Shown here piece by piece: positions 34,230-43,681 of a stretch of 64,000 bases of DNA. Each line of letters starts with the position of its first letter. Position 1 is the first letter of the stretch. The DNA comes from Dyadobacter sp. 50-39 (GTDB lineage Bacteria; Bacteroidota; Bacteroidia; Cytophagales; Spirosomataceae). Location of the stretch: NCBI GenBank assembly GCA_001898145.1, contig MKSR01000001.1:62001-126000 (forward strand), in the 5' to 3' direction. Position numbers and translations under genes: made by a program. A model generated the notes under the pieces. That model saw only the letters and a program-made list of their open reading frames with translations. It was not told the origin of the DNA and ran no database searches.

Positions 34230-36572
34230 TTAAAATTTTAGCGTAAGACTTCCCATAAACCGGGCCGGTGCCTGAGGGGTCAGACGCACCGACCATGCTT
34301 TTTCGCTTGTCAGGTTATCAACTTTGAAGCCGATGCGGTACTTGGGTTGATCATAAAAAATGGTGGCGTCCAGCAGTGTATAGGACGGAATGATAATCTT
34401 GGACGTTTTGGTGTTGGTCTGGTATGATTCGCTGCCGGCATTGCCCCCGAATCCCGCCCCCAGGCCCCTGAAATTCCCCTGGGAAAGGCGATAGCTGATC
34501 CAAAAATTAAGGGTCCTTGCCGGCCCGGACAGCGCCGGACGAAGCCCCTGCACGCTTTCATCAGCCCTGGTAAATTTACTGTCGTTGAAAGCATATCCGG
34601 CAACGATGTTCAGGCCCTTGACCGGATTGGCTGTCAATTCTACCTCGATCCCTTTGCTTTGCTGGGTGCCGTCCTGGATCGAGTAATTCACATCACCGGG
34701 ATCTGTCCTTAGGATATCTTTAACGCTGATATCGTAATAGCTTACCGTTCCGACAATCTTGTGGTCAAGAATGTCTGCTTTCACACCGTACTCAAGCTGG
34801 TTGGCCTGCTCGGGTTTGAACGGTTTACCTTGCGCGTCGGACCCGGCGCGATTAAAAAACCCGTTCATATAGCTTCCAAACAATGAGACGCGGTCCTTTA
34901 TGAGCTGGTAAACGAGACCGAGCTTTGGAGAGAGCGCTGTCTGATCAAATTTTCCGGTGGTAACCCCGGATTTCATATCGTACACACCCTGATTATGATA
35001 CCTGTCAACGCGAAGGCTCAACATGGCCATTAGCCGTTCAGACAGGTTGATCACATCCGAGGCGTAGGCAGCGTAGGTGTTGTCTCCGTTATTTTCGGCC
35101 CGGACAGTTCCAGTTGACGCCAGTCCGTCGATCACCTGGGTATTAATCTTCGAGCTTGGCGAGGGATTAATGAAATTAACGGTCGGACCGTTGATGTGTA
35201 TCCTGTCGAAGGTATTGGAATTATTATAGTAGTCAAGTCCGACTACTAGCCTGTTGCGCATGCGGCCGATAGAAAAGTCTCCGATAAAGTTCTGCTGAAT
35301 GTCGGTTGCAATAAAGGCTGTATACCCACGGATCACCAGGGCCCGCAGCGTTGAGTCGGACCTTCCGTTAAGCGCCGAAATATACCCGTTAATTGAGGAC
35401 CTTGCCCTGGAAACAATCGTTTGCGAGGTCCATTTCTCTGAAATCTTGTAATTGAACTGGGCGAATATGTTCAGCATCTGGGTGTCATAGGTCAGATCAT
35501 TTGCCCCAAAGAGTTTGTCATATGGGAACTTCATCTGAGCAATTGACTGGGTTTTGTTACTGCCGGTGAAGGGGTTAAAGCGCAGCACCGAGGTTCCTTT
35601 GGCCTGACCGAATTCAATATCGAACCACATCGAAAGCCGGTCATTGATCTGGTAGGAAAAGCTCGGTGCAAAGCTAAGGCTTTTGGTAAATCCCATATCC
35701 TGAAAGCTCTTTTCGAAGGTTGTCGCCCCGTTTAGACGCAGAAGCATCGTCTTATCCGAATTGACCGGCGTGTTCACATCCAGCGTCAGACGATTGAAAT
35801 TCCAGCTACCGCCGGTATAGGACACTTCTCCTGCGAACGCGTTAAACGGCTTTTTGGTGACACGGTTGTAAAGACCGCCATAGCTGCTGGAAACGCTCGT
35901 CCCAAATAACGCAGCCGAAGGCCCCTTGATAGCTTCCACCCGCTCCAAGTTTGCCGGATCGATCGCTGAAAAGGCTGCACCGGCCACACCGTTGCGGGCA
36001 TTGGGCTCTGTTTCAAAACCTCGCTGCCGAAAAGTGACCCGCCCCTGGTTGGCCAGCATCGGGATTCCTGCCCCGGGAACGTTCTTGGAAATGCTGCCCA
36101 GGTCAACTGCCATCTGCTCCTGGATCAGTTCTTTGGGCACAGTGTTGTAGACTTGCGGGTTCTCCATATTTTTCAAGGGAAGACGGGCCACATAGATGCT
36201 CTCTTTCTTAGAAAACTTATTGGTCGTGCCCACAACGGTCACCTCCTGCAGTGCGCGGATGTTTTCCCTGGTAAACTGGTAATCCGCAGTGGCCGGCTGG
36301 CCACTGGTCACCTGCACGGAAATATCCTGCTCAGGCGCGCCAAGCATTTGGACGCGGATCGTGTATTGGCCATCAGCCAAACCACTGAATTGATAGTGGC
36401 CCTGGTTATCGGTCAATGTGCCCTTTTGCAGCTCGACAACAGAGACAGAGACCGATTCTAGCGGCTCGTTAGTCACCGAGGTAATGCGTCCGGAGATCGA
36501 GCCAGCATTTTGCGCCCGGCAAGTCAGCGTGAATACAAATGAAAAAGCAAGAAAAAGAAAAACAGACTTCAT
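34230..36572 (-). CDS. TonB-dependent siderophore receptor
   Basis: 780 residues. Signal peptide to about 20 (..FTLTCRAQ). Carboxypeptidase-like domain (GSISGRITSVTNEPLESVSVSV) to about 110; plug with TVPKELIQEQMAVDLGSISKNVPGAG and LERVEAIKGPSAALFGTSVSSSYGGLYNRVTKKP (in pieces), typical of siderophore receptors; barrel ending FMGSLTLKF with terminal Phe. Its neighbour on the same strand, 32 bp downstream from that gene's stop to this start, is a PepSY membrane protein, a frequent partner that may reduce or release iron. The ligand is unknown. Confidence 0.92.
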   Translation of the reverse strand: MKSVFLFLAFSFVFTLTCRAQNAGSISGRITSVTNEPLESVSVSVVELQKGTLTDNQGHYQFSGLADGQYTIRVQMLGAPEQDISVQVTSGQPATADYQFTRENIRALQEVTVVGTTNKFSKKESIYVARLPLKNMENPQVYNTVPKELIQEQMAVDLGSISKNVPGAGIPMLANQGRVTFRQRGFETEPNARNGVAGAAFSAIDPANLERVEAIKGPSAALFGTSVSSSYGGLYNRVTKKPFNAFAGEVSYTGGSWNFNRLTLDVNTPVNSDKTMLLRLNGATTFEKSFQDMGFTKSLSFAPSFSYQINDRLSMWFDIEFGQAKGTSVLRFNPFTGSNKTQSIAQMKFPYDKLFGANDLTYDTQMLNIFAQFNYKISEKWTSQTIVSRARSSINGYISALNGRSDSTLRALVIRGYTAFIATDIQQNFIGDFSIGRMRNRLVVGLDYYNNSNTFDRIHINGPTVNFINPSPSSKINTQVIDGLASTGTVRAENNGDNTYAAYASDVINLSERLMAMLSLRVDRYHNQGVYDMKSGVTTGKFDQTALSPKLGLVYQLIKDRVSLFGSYMNGFFNRAGSDAQGKPFKPEQANQLEYGVKADILDHKIVGTVSYYDISVKDILRTDPGDVNYSIQDGTQQSKGIEVELTANPVKGLNIVAGYAFNDSKFTRADESVQGLRPALSGPARTLNFWISYRLSQGNFRGLGAGFGGNAGSESYQTNTKTSKIIIPSYTLLDATIFYDQPKYRIGFKVDNLTSEKAWSVRLTPQAPARFMGSLTLKF

Positions 36573-36604
36573 TACGATTGGGATGCGTGATTAATTCGAA
36601 ACTT

Positions 36605-37822
36605 TCAGGCCGGGATGCTACTATGGGCGTTGGTAGAGGATTTTTTTGCTGCCTTTTTATTTTTGCCCCACCATATGATGAATCCGGTAACGGGCAGGCT
36701 TGTCGCGATCAGGCAGGCGATAAAGTAGAGTATTTTGGAGAATGTGCCCATGATCTCACCGTCGTGGATAAACTTGGCCGAGGAAACCACCTGGTCGGCC
36801 AGGCTCTTGTCGGCATAGCGCTGGACCATCAGGGCCTGTCCCGAATATTGATCAAGCCAGAGCCGGTCCACACCCGCAGAAACAAAAAAACCCGAGCGCG
36901 ATTTCAGTATTGTAAAGGTTCCGGCTGAATCCTTTGGAAAAGTGATCTTAATTGTTCCCTGATACGGGTAGATTTGATTGACCCGGGAGACGACCTGCTC
37001 GACGCTGATTGGCTGGGCGCCAGCGCGGGGGTATGTCGAGGCCAGGTTACTCTCGTTATTTGAAGGCTTGGTACCCAGGGCAGCCGCAAAACTGGTTTTG
37101 TACCATTTGAATGCGAAGTACGGGCCGGTGACGGCCATAACTGTAACCAGGGCAAAAGCGTAAAACCCGGAAGCTTTGTGCCAATCAAAATTTACGCGTT
37201 TAAACTTTGCCCCCCATTTGACTGAAAAGCCGTCCTTCCAACTGCTCAAATGCTTCCACTTTTTGAGCTTTGCCGGTGCCCAAAGCACAATTCCTGTCAG
37301 CTGCAGGACAATCATCATCATCGCCGCACTTCCGGTAATAGCCCCGCCAATATCGTGGTTTTCGATCAAAAGCCATCGGTGCATTTTCAAAACGGTGGCA
37401 AAGAATTCCGAGGCAGGCGTCTGGGCATCACCTTTGATCACGCCCAGGTAGGGGTCAACCCAAAAACTCTTGGTTTTCTCTTTTTTAGGTGCCTTGTCGG
37501 CCGTGCCGGCCTTGGTAGCCTGATCATCTAAACTGACAGTGAAAGTCCATGAACCATCTTGCTGCTGTGGTATCTGAATAGCGGTTACCGTTGCCTTCTT
37601 TCGGGCTTCCACCATCCGCGTTAGTTTCGCGACTTCAAGATGAGACTGATCCGTTTTCGGCGCGATCCGGTACTGGCCGGCATCAACCCATTGGGTTATC
37701 TCCTTTTGAAAGACGTAGATAGTTCCACTCAAGCACATCACAAAAAGAACCAGGGCGCTGGGTAGGCCCAGCCACAAGTGCAAATCATTAACAAATTTTC
37801 GGAAGGTGTACTTTTTTTTCAT
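36605..37822 (-). CDS. PepSY-associated membrane protein (iron-regulated type)
   Basis: 405 residues. N-terminal helix within FRKFVNDLHLWLGLPSALVLFVMCLSGTIYVFQKE (conserved LHLWLGL..LSGTIYVF of the family), further helices around 180-200, 225-245 and 370-392, and two periplasmic PepSY-like parts (about 60-150 and 290-345). The His in helix 1 and KMHRWLL resemble heme ligand positions in ferric-reductase-like members. Gene order PepSY protein then siderophore receptor suggests one operon. An exact copy of the 21-bp direct-repeat element lies 115 bp upstream. Confidence 0.85.
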   Translation of the reverse strand: MKKKYTFRKFVNDLHLWLGLPSALVLFVMCLSGTIYVFQKEITQWVDAGQYRIAPKTDQSHLEVAKLTRMVEARKKATVTAIQIPQQQDGSWTFTVSLDDQATKAGTADKAPKKEKTKSFWVDPYLGVIKGDAQTPASEFFATVLKMHRWLLIENHDIGGAITGSAAMMMIVLQLTGIVLWAPAKLKKWKHLSSWKDGFSVKWGAKFKRVNFDWHKASGFYAFALVTVMAVTGPYFAFKWYKTSFAAALGTKPSNNESNLASTYPRAGAQPISVEQVVSRVNQIYPYQGTIKITFPKDSAGTFTILKSRSGFFVSAGVDRLWLDQYSGQALMVQRYADKSLADQVVSSAKFIHDGEIMGTFSKILYFIACLIATSLPVTGFIIWWGKNKKAAKKSSTNAHSSIPA

Positions 37823-38148
37823 TTCGACAGATTTGTGCCCGGCAATCTGTACACAGGCTTGGAGCTTTTCAAGGTGAGTTTGTGTATTATTTATAATTGA
37901 ACCAAATAAATCAGTGAACTTCCAAAAGTTGTCCGTAATTCTGAATTTTTTCTAAACGGGCAGTTGCAACAGCTTCAAAAAGTTAGGATAGCCCACACAA
38001 TTGTTTGGTTTCCGGCTTCACCGGGCGAATGACGGCGGATCATGCCAAATGGAGGGGTTCTCAAATGCCCCAGTGAAAATCTCTGCATTTGATTGAGAGT
38101 AGAATCACCTCGATCTGGCTTTGACCACCTGAATTATCATCTACTCAA
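37823..38148. other. intergenic region between PepSY and glycosidase-like genes
   Basis: 326 bp with divergent starts on both sides. It contains the second exact copy of the 21-bp TTCTRRA element. No open frame of interest and no RNA fold noticed otherwise. Confidence 0.6.
37939..37956. promoter_or_regulatory. TTCTRRA direct-repeat operator candidate (exact copy)
   Basis: TTCTGAA 37939-37945 and TTCTAAA 37950-37956, 11 bp apart. The 21 bases 37937-37957 are identical to 15075-15095. It sits 115 bp before the PepSY gene (minus) and 192 bp before the gene at 38149 (plus). Confidence 0.5.
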
Positions 38149-39273
38149 ATGAAGAACATGCGCAAATTCGCCATGAGAACGGCTCTTACCTTTCTTGCCG
38201 CATTCTTGACAATAATTACCCACGTTCAGGTGCGGGCACAAAAGTCAGCGCCCGGCAGGGTTAGTAATGCCCCAAAGAGCAGGGCTTTAAAAGTAATCGG
38301 ACAGCATCAGGGGCCAGTAATAGCGGCTGAGCATCCTGATGTTGTTGCAGCAGGAATTAAGTCAGGATTTGAAACGGGCCAGGTTGTCAAGGTTGGAAAC
38401 CAGTACCACATGTTTGTCAACGAAATGCTTGAACGCCCGCATCGCGACATGCGTATCGCCCATTGGCAAAGTAGCGATCTTACTTCCTGGAACCGCAAAT
38501 CGACCATCGTCAATAGCATAGCCGGCCGAACGCCGGATAACCCTCGCTCAGAAGTTTGGGTAACCGGTGTGGTCTTCAACGAAACTGAGAATGCATGGAA
38601 TATTTTCTACGTCGCTTACCGGGCAGGTGATGAGTCAAAAGGAGAGATTGCCGGCAATGACTACGCAGGAAGGATATGGCGGGCAATGTCGGTCAAAAGG
38701 GGAATGGAGGGCATTGGCGGGCCTTACGCAGATATGGGTATTGTGTTGCAGCCTGACCAAAATTCGCAGCTATGGGAAGGTCAACAGGCCGTCGCGTGCT
38801 TTAACCCCTACCTGGTAGGTGACACCTGGTTTACAATGTACGATGGTCACAATCATGTTCCGCGCGGCAATTGGCCGACCGGAATGGCGTTTTCCAAGAA
38901 TCTGGAAGGCCCCTGGACACGGATGCCGGTCGGGATCAACCCGCTTCCGATCGCGAGCGAATTTATGGAAAATGAGATCGTTACCAAGCTCTCGGACGGC
39001 CGGTATCTGTTGATATTTGATTCGCTCGGTGATCAGCAGGTCGGCTATAGTATTTCCGACGACGGAATCAACTTCGACAAGGAAAAACGCCTCAACGTGC
39101 AATCAGGTAGCAACCTGTGGGCCCAGGCCGGCGATCACAGCATGCGAACGCCGCTTTGCGCCCTGGAGAATCCGGACGGCACATTCACCATGATTTACAC
39201 GGCTAGAATGCTCGTCAACGGTAAACCTTTTTACGCCGTCGGCCAATGCCAGCTGGCTTGGGAAGAAAAATAA
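38149..39273 (+). CDS. secreted beta-propeller glycoside hydrolase-like protein (GH43-type fold)
   Basis: 374 residues, signal peptide to about 31 (..VQVRAQ). The body shows five-bladed propeller repeats: GNQYHMFVNEM..HRDMRIAHWQSSDLTSWNRKST, NAWNIFYVAYR, GDTWFTMYDGHNHVPRGNWPTGMAFSKNLEGPWTRMP (shown in parts), DGRYLLIFDSL and DGTFTMIYTARM. The 'xxW..S.DL..W' and 'A.S..L.GPWT' patterns are typical of GH43/GH32-related enzymes. Catalytic acids were not assigned with certainty. Likely a periplasmic or secreted glycan-acting protein; no SusC/SusD pair is next to it. It marks the left side of the mobilization island. Confidence 0.65.
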   Translation: MKNMRKFAMRTALTFLAAFLTIITHVQVRAQKSAPGRVSNAPKSRALKVIGQHQGPVIAAEHPDVVAAGIKSGFETGQVVKVGNQYHMFVNEMLERPHRDMRIAHWQSSDLTSWNRKSTIVNSIAGRTPDNPRSEVWVTGVVFNETENAWNIFYVAYRAGDESKGEIAGNDYAGRIWRAMSVKRGMEGIGGPYADMGIVLQPDQNSQLWEGQQAVACFNPYLVGDTWFTMYDGHNHVPRGNWPTGMAFSKNLEGPWTRMPVGINPLPIASEFMENEIVTKLSDGRYLLIFDSLGDQQVGYSISDDGINFDKEKRLNVQSGSNLWAQAGDHSMRTPLCALENPDGTFTMIYTARMLVNGKPFYAVGQCQLAWEEK

Positions 39274-39331
39274 TTTCCGACGCTTTTTTCTGGACAAATT
39301 GTGCTTCTACGCTGTGATCTGCCGCTCAGGA

Positions 39332-41326
39332 TTACTTCCGTCTTTTAACTACAAGCAAGTGCTCTTGTGCCGGATCCTGATTAATCTGCGCTAAAACCTG
39401 ATCGACAATTTCCTGCACGTCCTGCTTGATTTGCGAGAATGCTTTCCTGACAGAATCCTGGGAAACCTGCCTTACCAAAGGTATGGCTTTGAAGCTTTCC
39501 TGTTCTGCGGAAAGGGCTTTGTGATCGTTAATAATCCGGCAGTGAAACGCCTTGAGCGCCACGGGCTCATCGGGATTGTCGGCGACCATTCCGACAAACT
39601 CTCCTGAGCTCAGCGCAGCTATTTTTGAGGCTGGTACGGCCAGGTCCAGCTGCACAGAGCTCGCCACGGTGGTATCTGTCCGGTTTACAGAAAGCACGGT
39701 CCGTCCCTGCTGGATTTTGCCAAAGCGCTCAGAAAGCTGCTTTGCGGTATCCCCTGAAACCTGCCCGCTGACTAGGTTGCCGGTGATGTTCATCAGCACG
39801 TCCGCCTGCTCCTTGCCATAGTCTTTTCTTAGCTGGCTAAGATCCTGCACTGCCAGGGTAGTGGCGACTTTGTTTGAACGGGCAGTGGCAATAAGCGAGT
39901 CAATATTGTTCAGGTAAATGGTTGGGAACTCATCGAATATCAGACTGCTTTTGATTTTTTCCTTGGTGTTGACCAGTTTGATCAGCCGGGTAACAAACAG
40001 GGAAACGACGGCTCCATAGATCTGTACCTTCTGCGGATTGTTCCCGATACAGACAATCTTGGGGGCCTGCGGGCTATTAATGTCCAAGGTCAGGTCGTTT
40101 CCTGACAGCACATAATATAACTGAGGGGACGACAGACGCGCCAGCGCGATTTTGGCTGATGCAATCTGACCTTCGAGCTGCTCTGTCGCATCGTTCTGAA
40201 AAGCACTGATAAATGGGTTGACCAGCACCTGGATTTCCTGCTCGGTTCTGAGCACCGAGAAAAGCTGCTCGTAATCCATCTGCATCAGCTCGATCACATG
40301 GGGTAAAGTGCAGTACTCTCCATCCTGATAGCGGCGCAGAAACCATATAACTGCGGTCAGAAAATTAATGGAGGACTCTACAAAAAAATCACCCTGCTTT
40401 TTAATCCATTCCCTGTTAAGTCCCATCAGGATTGTTCTGGCAGATTCGGCAGCATCGGTGATGTCATGCATGCTTGCGGGCTCCAAAGGGTTGCACCGGT
40501 GTGTGCGGGAAAGATCGTCGAAATTGATCGTGTAAAACATGGGAGCCACCTTATATCGGGACTTGTTTTTAAGCCAGTGGTTATAGGCAATCACTGAAAG
40601 ATCATCGAATTTGAAGTCATAGATAAACATCGAAAAGCCTTTAGCGATGTGCTGGGTGATGATGTGACGGATGATAAAATAGCTTTTCCCCGACCCTGGC
40701 GAGCCCAGCACCAAAAGGCCGCGAAAAGGGTTAATGAAATTTATCCAGCTCTTGCGCCGCTTGCCTTTCAGATTATATTCAGCGGGCAGATTCACCGAGA
40801 ACTCGTTTTCAAGCAGGTTCTCCTGTTGAGGAAAAGACTCGTTTTCGCTGTTAAAGATATCTCCGCCCAGTTTAATTTGGATAACCCGAGAGAGTAGCGT
40901 GCCTCCTGAAAGGACCATGATAAAGCCAGTAGAACAGCAGCCCATGTATACAGCTGCCAGCACGGAGAGGTCCGCCCGCAAATACAGGACCAGCGCAGAC
41001 ACCCAGTACAGAAAAAGGCCAGGCATGATCACGCGCAGCCCCGCCTGAAAGCTCATGTCCTGCTGCTTTCTACCTTTGGTTCCAATCAGCGAAACCACCA
41101 GCAGGCCCAGGGCAACAGCCTTGGATTTTATCATGCTGGTAAATAGCCCTGTACGGATAATATTTTCCAAGACCCGATCGGTGAAGGGACTTCTCAGGCC
41201 GTGGCCCGCAAAAAAGCCATAGCAATAATAGTAAAAATGAAGCGCCAAAACGGCGATCGCGATCAGGCGTGTCATCTCCGAGATACGCGCCAAAGCCTGC
41301 TGATTCTCTGATGTCTGTGAAGCCAT
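39332..41326 (-). CDS. T4CP-like conjugative coupling ATPase (TraG/VirD4 family, MobC-type)
   Basis: 664 residues from the ATG at 41326 (the frame is open back into the relaxase gene). N-terminal membrane helices within about the first 135 residues. Walker A GSPGSGKS at about 208-215, Walker B-like SSLIFDEFPTIY near 455, and SNKVATTLAVQDLSQLRKDYG, all typical of VirD4/TraD/TraG coupling proteins. It would deliver the relaxase-DNA complex to a conjugation channel. It starts 20 bp after the relaxase gene. No Tra channel genes are in the window, so the element is mobilizable rather than visibly self-transmissible. Confidence 0.92.
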   Translation of the reverse strand: MASQTSENQQALARISEMTRLIAIAVLALHFYYYCYGFFAGHGLRSPFTDRVLENIIRTGLFTSMIKSKAVALGLLVVSLIGTKGRKQQDMSFQAGLRVIMPGLFLYWVSALVLYLRADLSVLAAVYMGCCSTGFIMVLSGGTLLSRVIQIKLGGDIFNSENESFPQQENLLENEFSVNLPAEYNLKGKRRKSWINFINPFRGLLVLGSPGSGKSYFIIRHIITQHIAKGFSMFIYDFKFDDLSVIAYNHWLKNKSRYKVAPMFYTINFDDLSRTHRCNPLEPASMHDITDAAESARTILMGLNREWIKKQGDFFVESSINFLTAVIWFLRRYQDGEYCTLPHVIELMQMDYEQLFSVLRTEQEIQVLVNPFISAFQNDATEQLEGQIASAKIALARLSSPQLYYVLSGNDLTLDINSPQAPKIVCIGNNPQKVQIYGAVVSLFVTRLIKLVNTKEKIKSSLIFDEFPTIYLNNIDSLIATARSNKVATTLAVQDLSQLRKDYGKEQADVLMNITGNLVSGQVSGDTAKQLSERFGKIQQGRTVLSVNRTDTTVASSVQLDLAVPASKIAALSSGEFVGMVADNPDEPVALKAFHCRIINDHKALSAEQESFKAIPLVRQVSQDSVRKAFSQIKQDVQEIVDQVLAQINQDPAQEHLLVVKRRK

Positions 41327-41345
41327 TATAGTTTGTTTTAGTGAT

Positions 41346-42620
41346 TTACATTGATCTTTTTCTTGTCTTTCTTTTAGGCTTGCGCAGCTGGTATGGCACT
41401 GCCGACTCGCCTTTTTGCGATTGCAGCAAATCGTCAAAAAGCCCGGTAGACTCCTGCTCGCTTGCGCCCAGGGTCAACCGGCCTTCATGTCCTTCGTTAC
41501 CTGTCCGCAGGCTTTGAAGTTGCCGGATTTGTAGCTGCGCAACGTATGCGGCCTGTTGCTCTGCGGCCACCGATTCGACGGCCTGCAATACCGATTTTGC
41601 GCTGTATGCCTTTCCTAAATCGCTGCCGTTAAATACAGATTTCGTGCGGTGATCTACATAGGTTAGCCCGTAGACTGCGCCTACCTCACTGGTACGCTTG
41701 ACCACTGACACTCCCTGTTGACCAAGTGCGGCTGAAAGGGCGTCGAGCGAGGCGCTACTGCGTCTTGCAAGGGTCATATCAATCGTATTCTTTAATCTGA
41801 CAGCATGCGGTTTGCGGGCCAGCGCCCCTTTCTCAAAGACTGGTTTGAGATTTTTCAAAGTGGGCTTGAAGTGAAAATCACTTGCCTTGATCGGAACGCC
41901 GACCCTTCTTCCATCCGGGGCTAGCACCCTGAAAACAAGGCCCTGGTTGGCACGGACACGGGAGCCTTCGCTTCCCTGATCCGCGCTTACTCGGTACTGA
42001 CCCAGAACCGCGTTCAGCTCGGAAAGCGAGCTGAAATGATAGTCTTTGATCACAGTTTGCACCACATTGGAAATAGCCTGCTTGGTCTGGGCCCGGCCGT
42101 ATTCCGCTGCTGACACGGATACTGGCGACAGCTTTAAAACTGACCTTTTATGGTCCTGGGCCCTGACCAGCCCATACTCTGTTTCGATCTGTTTTCTGGC
42201 CGCCTCAGAGCGCACCTTTCCGATATTGTGCAAGCTGATGGCCTTGCCATCTGGCCTGATGTTGGTGGTGACAATATGCACATGCTGATGAGCGGCATCC
42301 AGGTGCTCATAGAGCAAATATGGCTGGCTTTCAAAGCCGATCTTGTCCAGATAAACCCCCGCTATTTCTTTAAGCGCGCTGGTATCAAGCCGGTCCTGGG
42401 CTGCGAAATTCAGCGAGATATGAAGTGTATTCACCTTCACACGAGTATTGAGATCCATCAGATCCTGCAAGCGGGAAAGTTTCTGATGAAAGCTCAAATC
42501 GTTCGCATCACGGGTATAGTACCCGGCATCGATGCATTTGGCAACCCCGCGGCTGACTTTGTGTTCATTGTAGTTGACAGCTTCCCGCAGGCTTGCTCCA
42601 CTATGAATTACGGCGACCAT
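41346..42620 (-). CDS. relaxase/mobilization nuclease (MobB-type)
   Basis: 424 residues. N-terminal relaxase domain with the three-His metal motif H106-x-D108-x2-H111-x-H113-x-H115 (YEHLDAAHQHVHIV) and Tyr candidates in YNEHK (Y17) and AGYYTRD (Y34-Y35). It nicks oriT and stays covalently bound to the 5' end. The C-terminal half is basic and low in conservation. It overlaps the MobA-like gene by 13 bp, so translation is probably coupled. Belongs to the Bacteroidota MobA/MobB/coupling-protein modules found on integrative mobilizable elements and plasmids. Confidence 0.93.
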   Translation of the reverse strand: MVAVIHSGASLREAVNYNEHKVSRGVAKCIDAGYYTRDANDLSFHQKLSRLQDLMDLNTRVKVNTLHISLNFAAQDRLDTSALKEIAGVYLDKIGFESQPYLLYEHLDAAHQHVHIVTTNIRPDGKAISLHNIGKVRSEAARKQIETEYGLVRAQDHKRSVLKLSPVSVSAAEYGRAQTKQAISNVVQTVIKDYHFSSLSELNAVLGQYRVSADQGSEGSRVRANQGLVFRVLAPDGRRVGVPIKASDFHFKPTLKNLKPVFEKGALARKPHAVRLKNTIDMTLARRSSASLDALSAALGQQGVSVVKRTSEVGAVYGLTYVDHRTKSVFNGSDLGKAYSAKSVLQAVESVAAEQQAAYVAQLQIRQLQSLRTGNEGHEGRLTLGASEQESTGLFDDLLQSQKGESAVPYQLRKPKRKTRKRSM

Positions 42621-42997
42621 CTCTGGGCTATTTCAGCGATCCAAACGCCAGTCTTCTCAACCTGGGCGAGCAGCTTTCTGCGGTCGAGCTCATAGGTGAG
42701 AAGCCACTGCTCAAACTCTTTGATCCGGGCCAAGCTGTTGAGCTTTTTGACGGCCTGATTGTAGTTGGCAGCCAGCCGCGAAAGCTCTGTCCGCAGCTTT
42801 GCCAGCTGGTCTGTGAGCCCGTCGAGCGAGGCGTCGCGGGTCAGGATCTTAACAGGCCTGCCAAGCAGTTTCCTTCTTGCAAAATCACTTAACTTTCTCT
42901 CGGTTGTCAGCGCAAATTGCCTGGAAATTTCGGCAAACTCCGCTTCTGTCAGCCTCACATTTACCCATTTGCACCTGATGTTTTTCCCCTCTTCCAT
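42608..42997 (-). CDS. MobA-like relaxosome accessory protein
   Basis: 129 residues from the ATG at 42997 (MEEGKNIRCKWVNVRLTEAEFAEI); the longer frame runs through the hairpin-rich region and is not used. N-terminal ribbon-helix-helix-type segment (WVNVRLTEAEFAEISRQF..RKLSDFARRKLLG) followed by a helical part (LTDQLAKLRTELSRLAANYNQAVKKLNSL) typical of Bacteroidota MobA/MobC accessory proteins. It would bind oriT and help the relaxase. First gene of the mobilization operon. Confidence 0.85.
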   Translation of the reverse strand: MEEGKNIRCKWVNVRLTEAEFAEISRQFALTTERKLSDFARRKLLGRPVKILTRDASLDGLTDQLAKLRTELSRLAANYNQAVKKLNSLARIKEFEQWLLTYELDRRKLLAQVEKTGVWIAEIAQRWSP

Positions 42998-43374
42998 TCT
43001 CTTGAAATTTTGCTGTAACAGATTCTTCCTAGCCACAGGCCACACGAGTTCCGAGTGAGTGGCCCTGCCGAAAGGCAGCCAGATCCGTTGAGCGCGCGGG
43101 GGTGCCGCGTGTAACAACGATACATCTGGCCAACCACGGAAAGACAGGTGGTTGCAGCCGCCCCCTGTGGCGGCGCCCTTCACCTTAAAGCCTAGACTCC
43201 GACACCGATAAGCCCCGTATGAAGCGTGCCGGCAGGATCACCTTTTGCTCATGGCCGATGCGAAAATAAGCGTGTAACACCAGATATAAATGACCCCTTT
43301 AAATTCTAAATGGGTGAAAACCAGGTTCCAAATATTTCTTTGCAGGTAATCACAAACAATTAATCAGAAGACAC
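42998..43374. other. candidate oriT region with hairpins
   Basis: 377 bp between the divergent MobA-like gene and the small gene at 43375. It holds CTGCC-GAAA-GGCAG near 43067-43080, the 7-bp inverted repeat CAACCAC/GTGGTTG (43131-43137 / 43148-43154) and GCCGCC/GGCGGC (43157-43162 / 43169-43174). Hairpin-rich DNA directly before the mob genes is the usual place for oriT. No nic sequence was identified. Confidence 0.4.
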
Positions 43375-43650
43375 ATGGAGACAAAAATTGAAGTACGGAT
43401 GCTTTTTGAGACGCTGCTTTCAAGCCCGGGAATGGCAGAGGTTGTCAAACTCGACTTGAAGATCTCGCGTCAGACGGCGCTGCTTTTGGCAACAGCCGTA
43501 CAGGCTGGTCTTGCGGGCGCTAAAAGTGAAAGTTCGCTCTTATCGTTCGCTGACGCCTCTTTGGCAAGCGAATTGGCCGCTGTTCTGGAAACCATCCTTG
43601 AAAAGGCAGGACTCACCCAAACAAGCAAAAAGCTGTCGGCCCTACATTGA
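43375..43650 (+). CDS. small helical protein of unknown function
   Basis: 91 residues, not recognised. Acidic-to-neutral, predicted mostly helical (EVRMLFETLLSSPGMAEVVKLDLKIS; ALLLATAVQAGLA), no signal peptide, no cysteines. Preceded by an AT-rich stretch that could hold a promoter (CCAAATATTTCTTTG around 43327-43341) and followed by a perfect terminator palindrome at 43682, so it is a stand-alone transcription unit. Such short proteins are frequent between the mob and RadC modules of Bacteroidota elements. Confidence 0.6.
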   Translation: METKIEVRMLFETLLSSPGMAEVVKLDLKISRQTALLLATAVQAGLAGAKSESSLLSFADASLASELAAVLETILEKAGLTQTSKKLSALH

Positions 43651-43681
43651 GCGCTTGCAGATGTGATTTAAATGAAGTGTA

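Noticed and set aside
39285-39305. TTTTTTCTGGAC before the coupling ATPase end as another TTCTRRA operator
   Set aside because: The partner heptamer is 13 bp away rather than 11 and it lies between two convergent gene ends.
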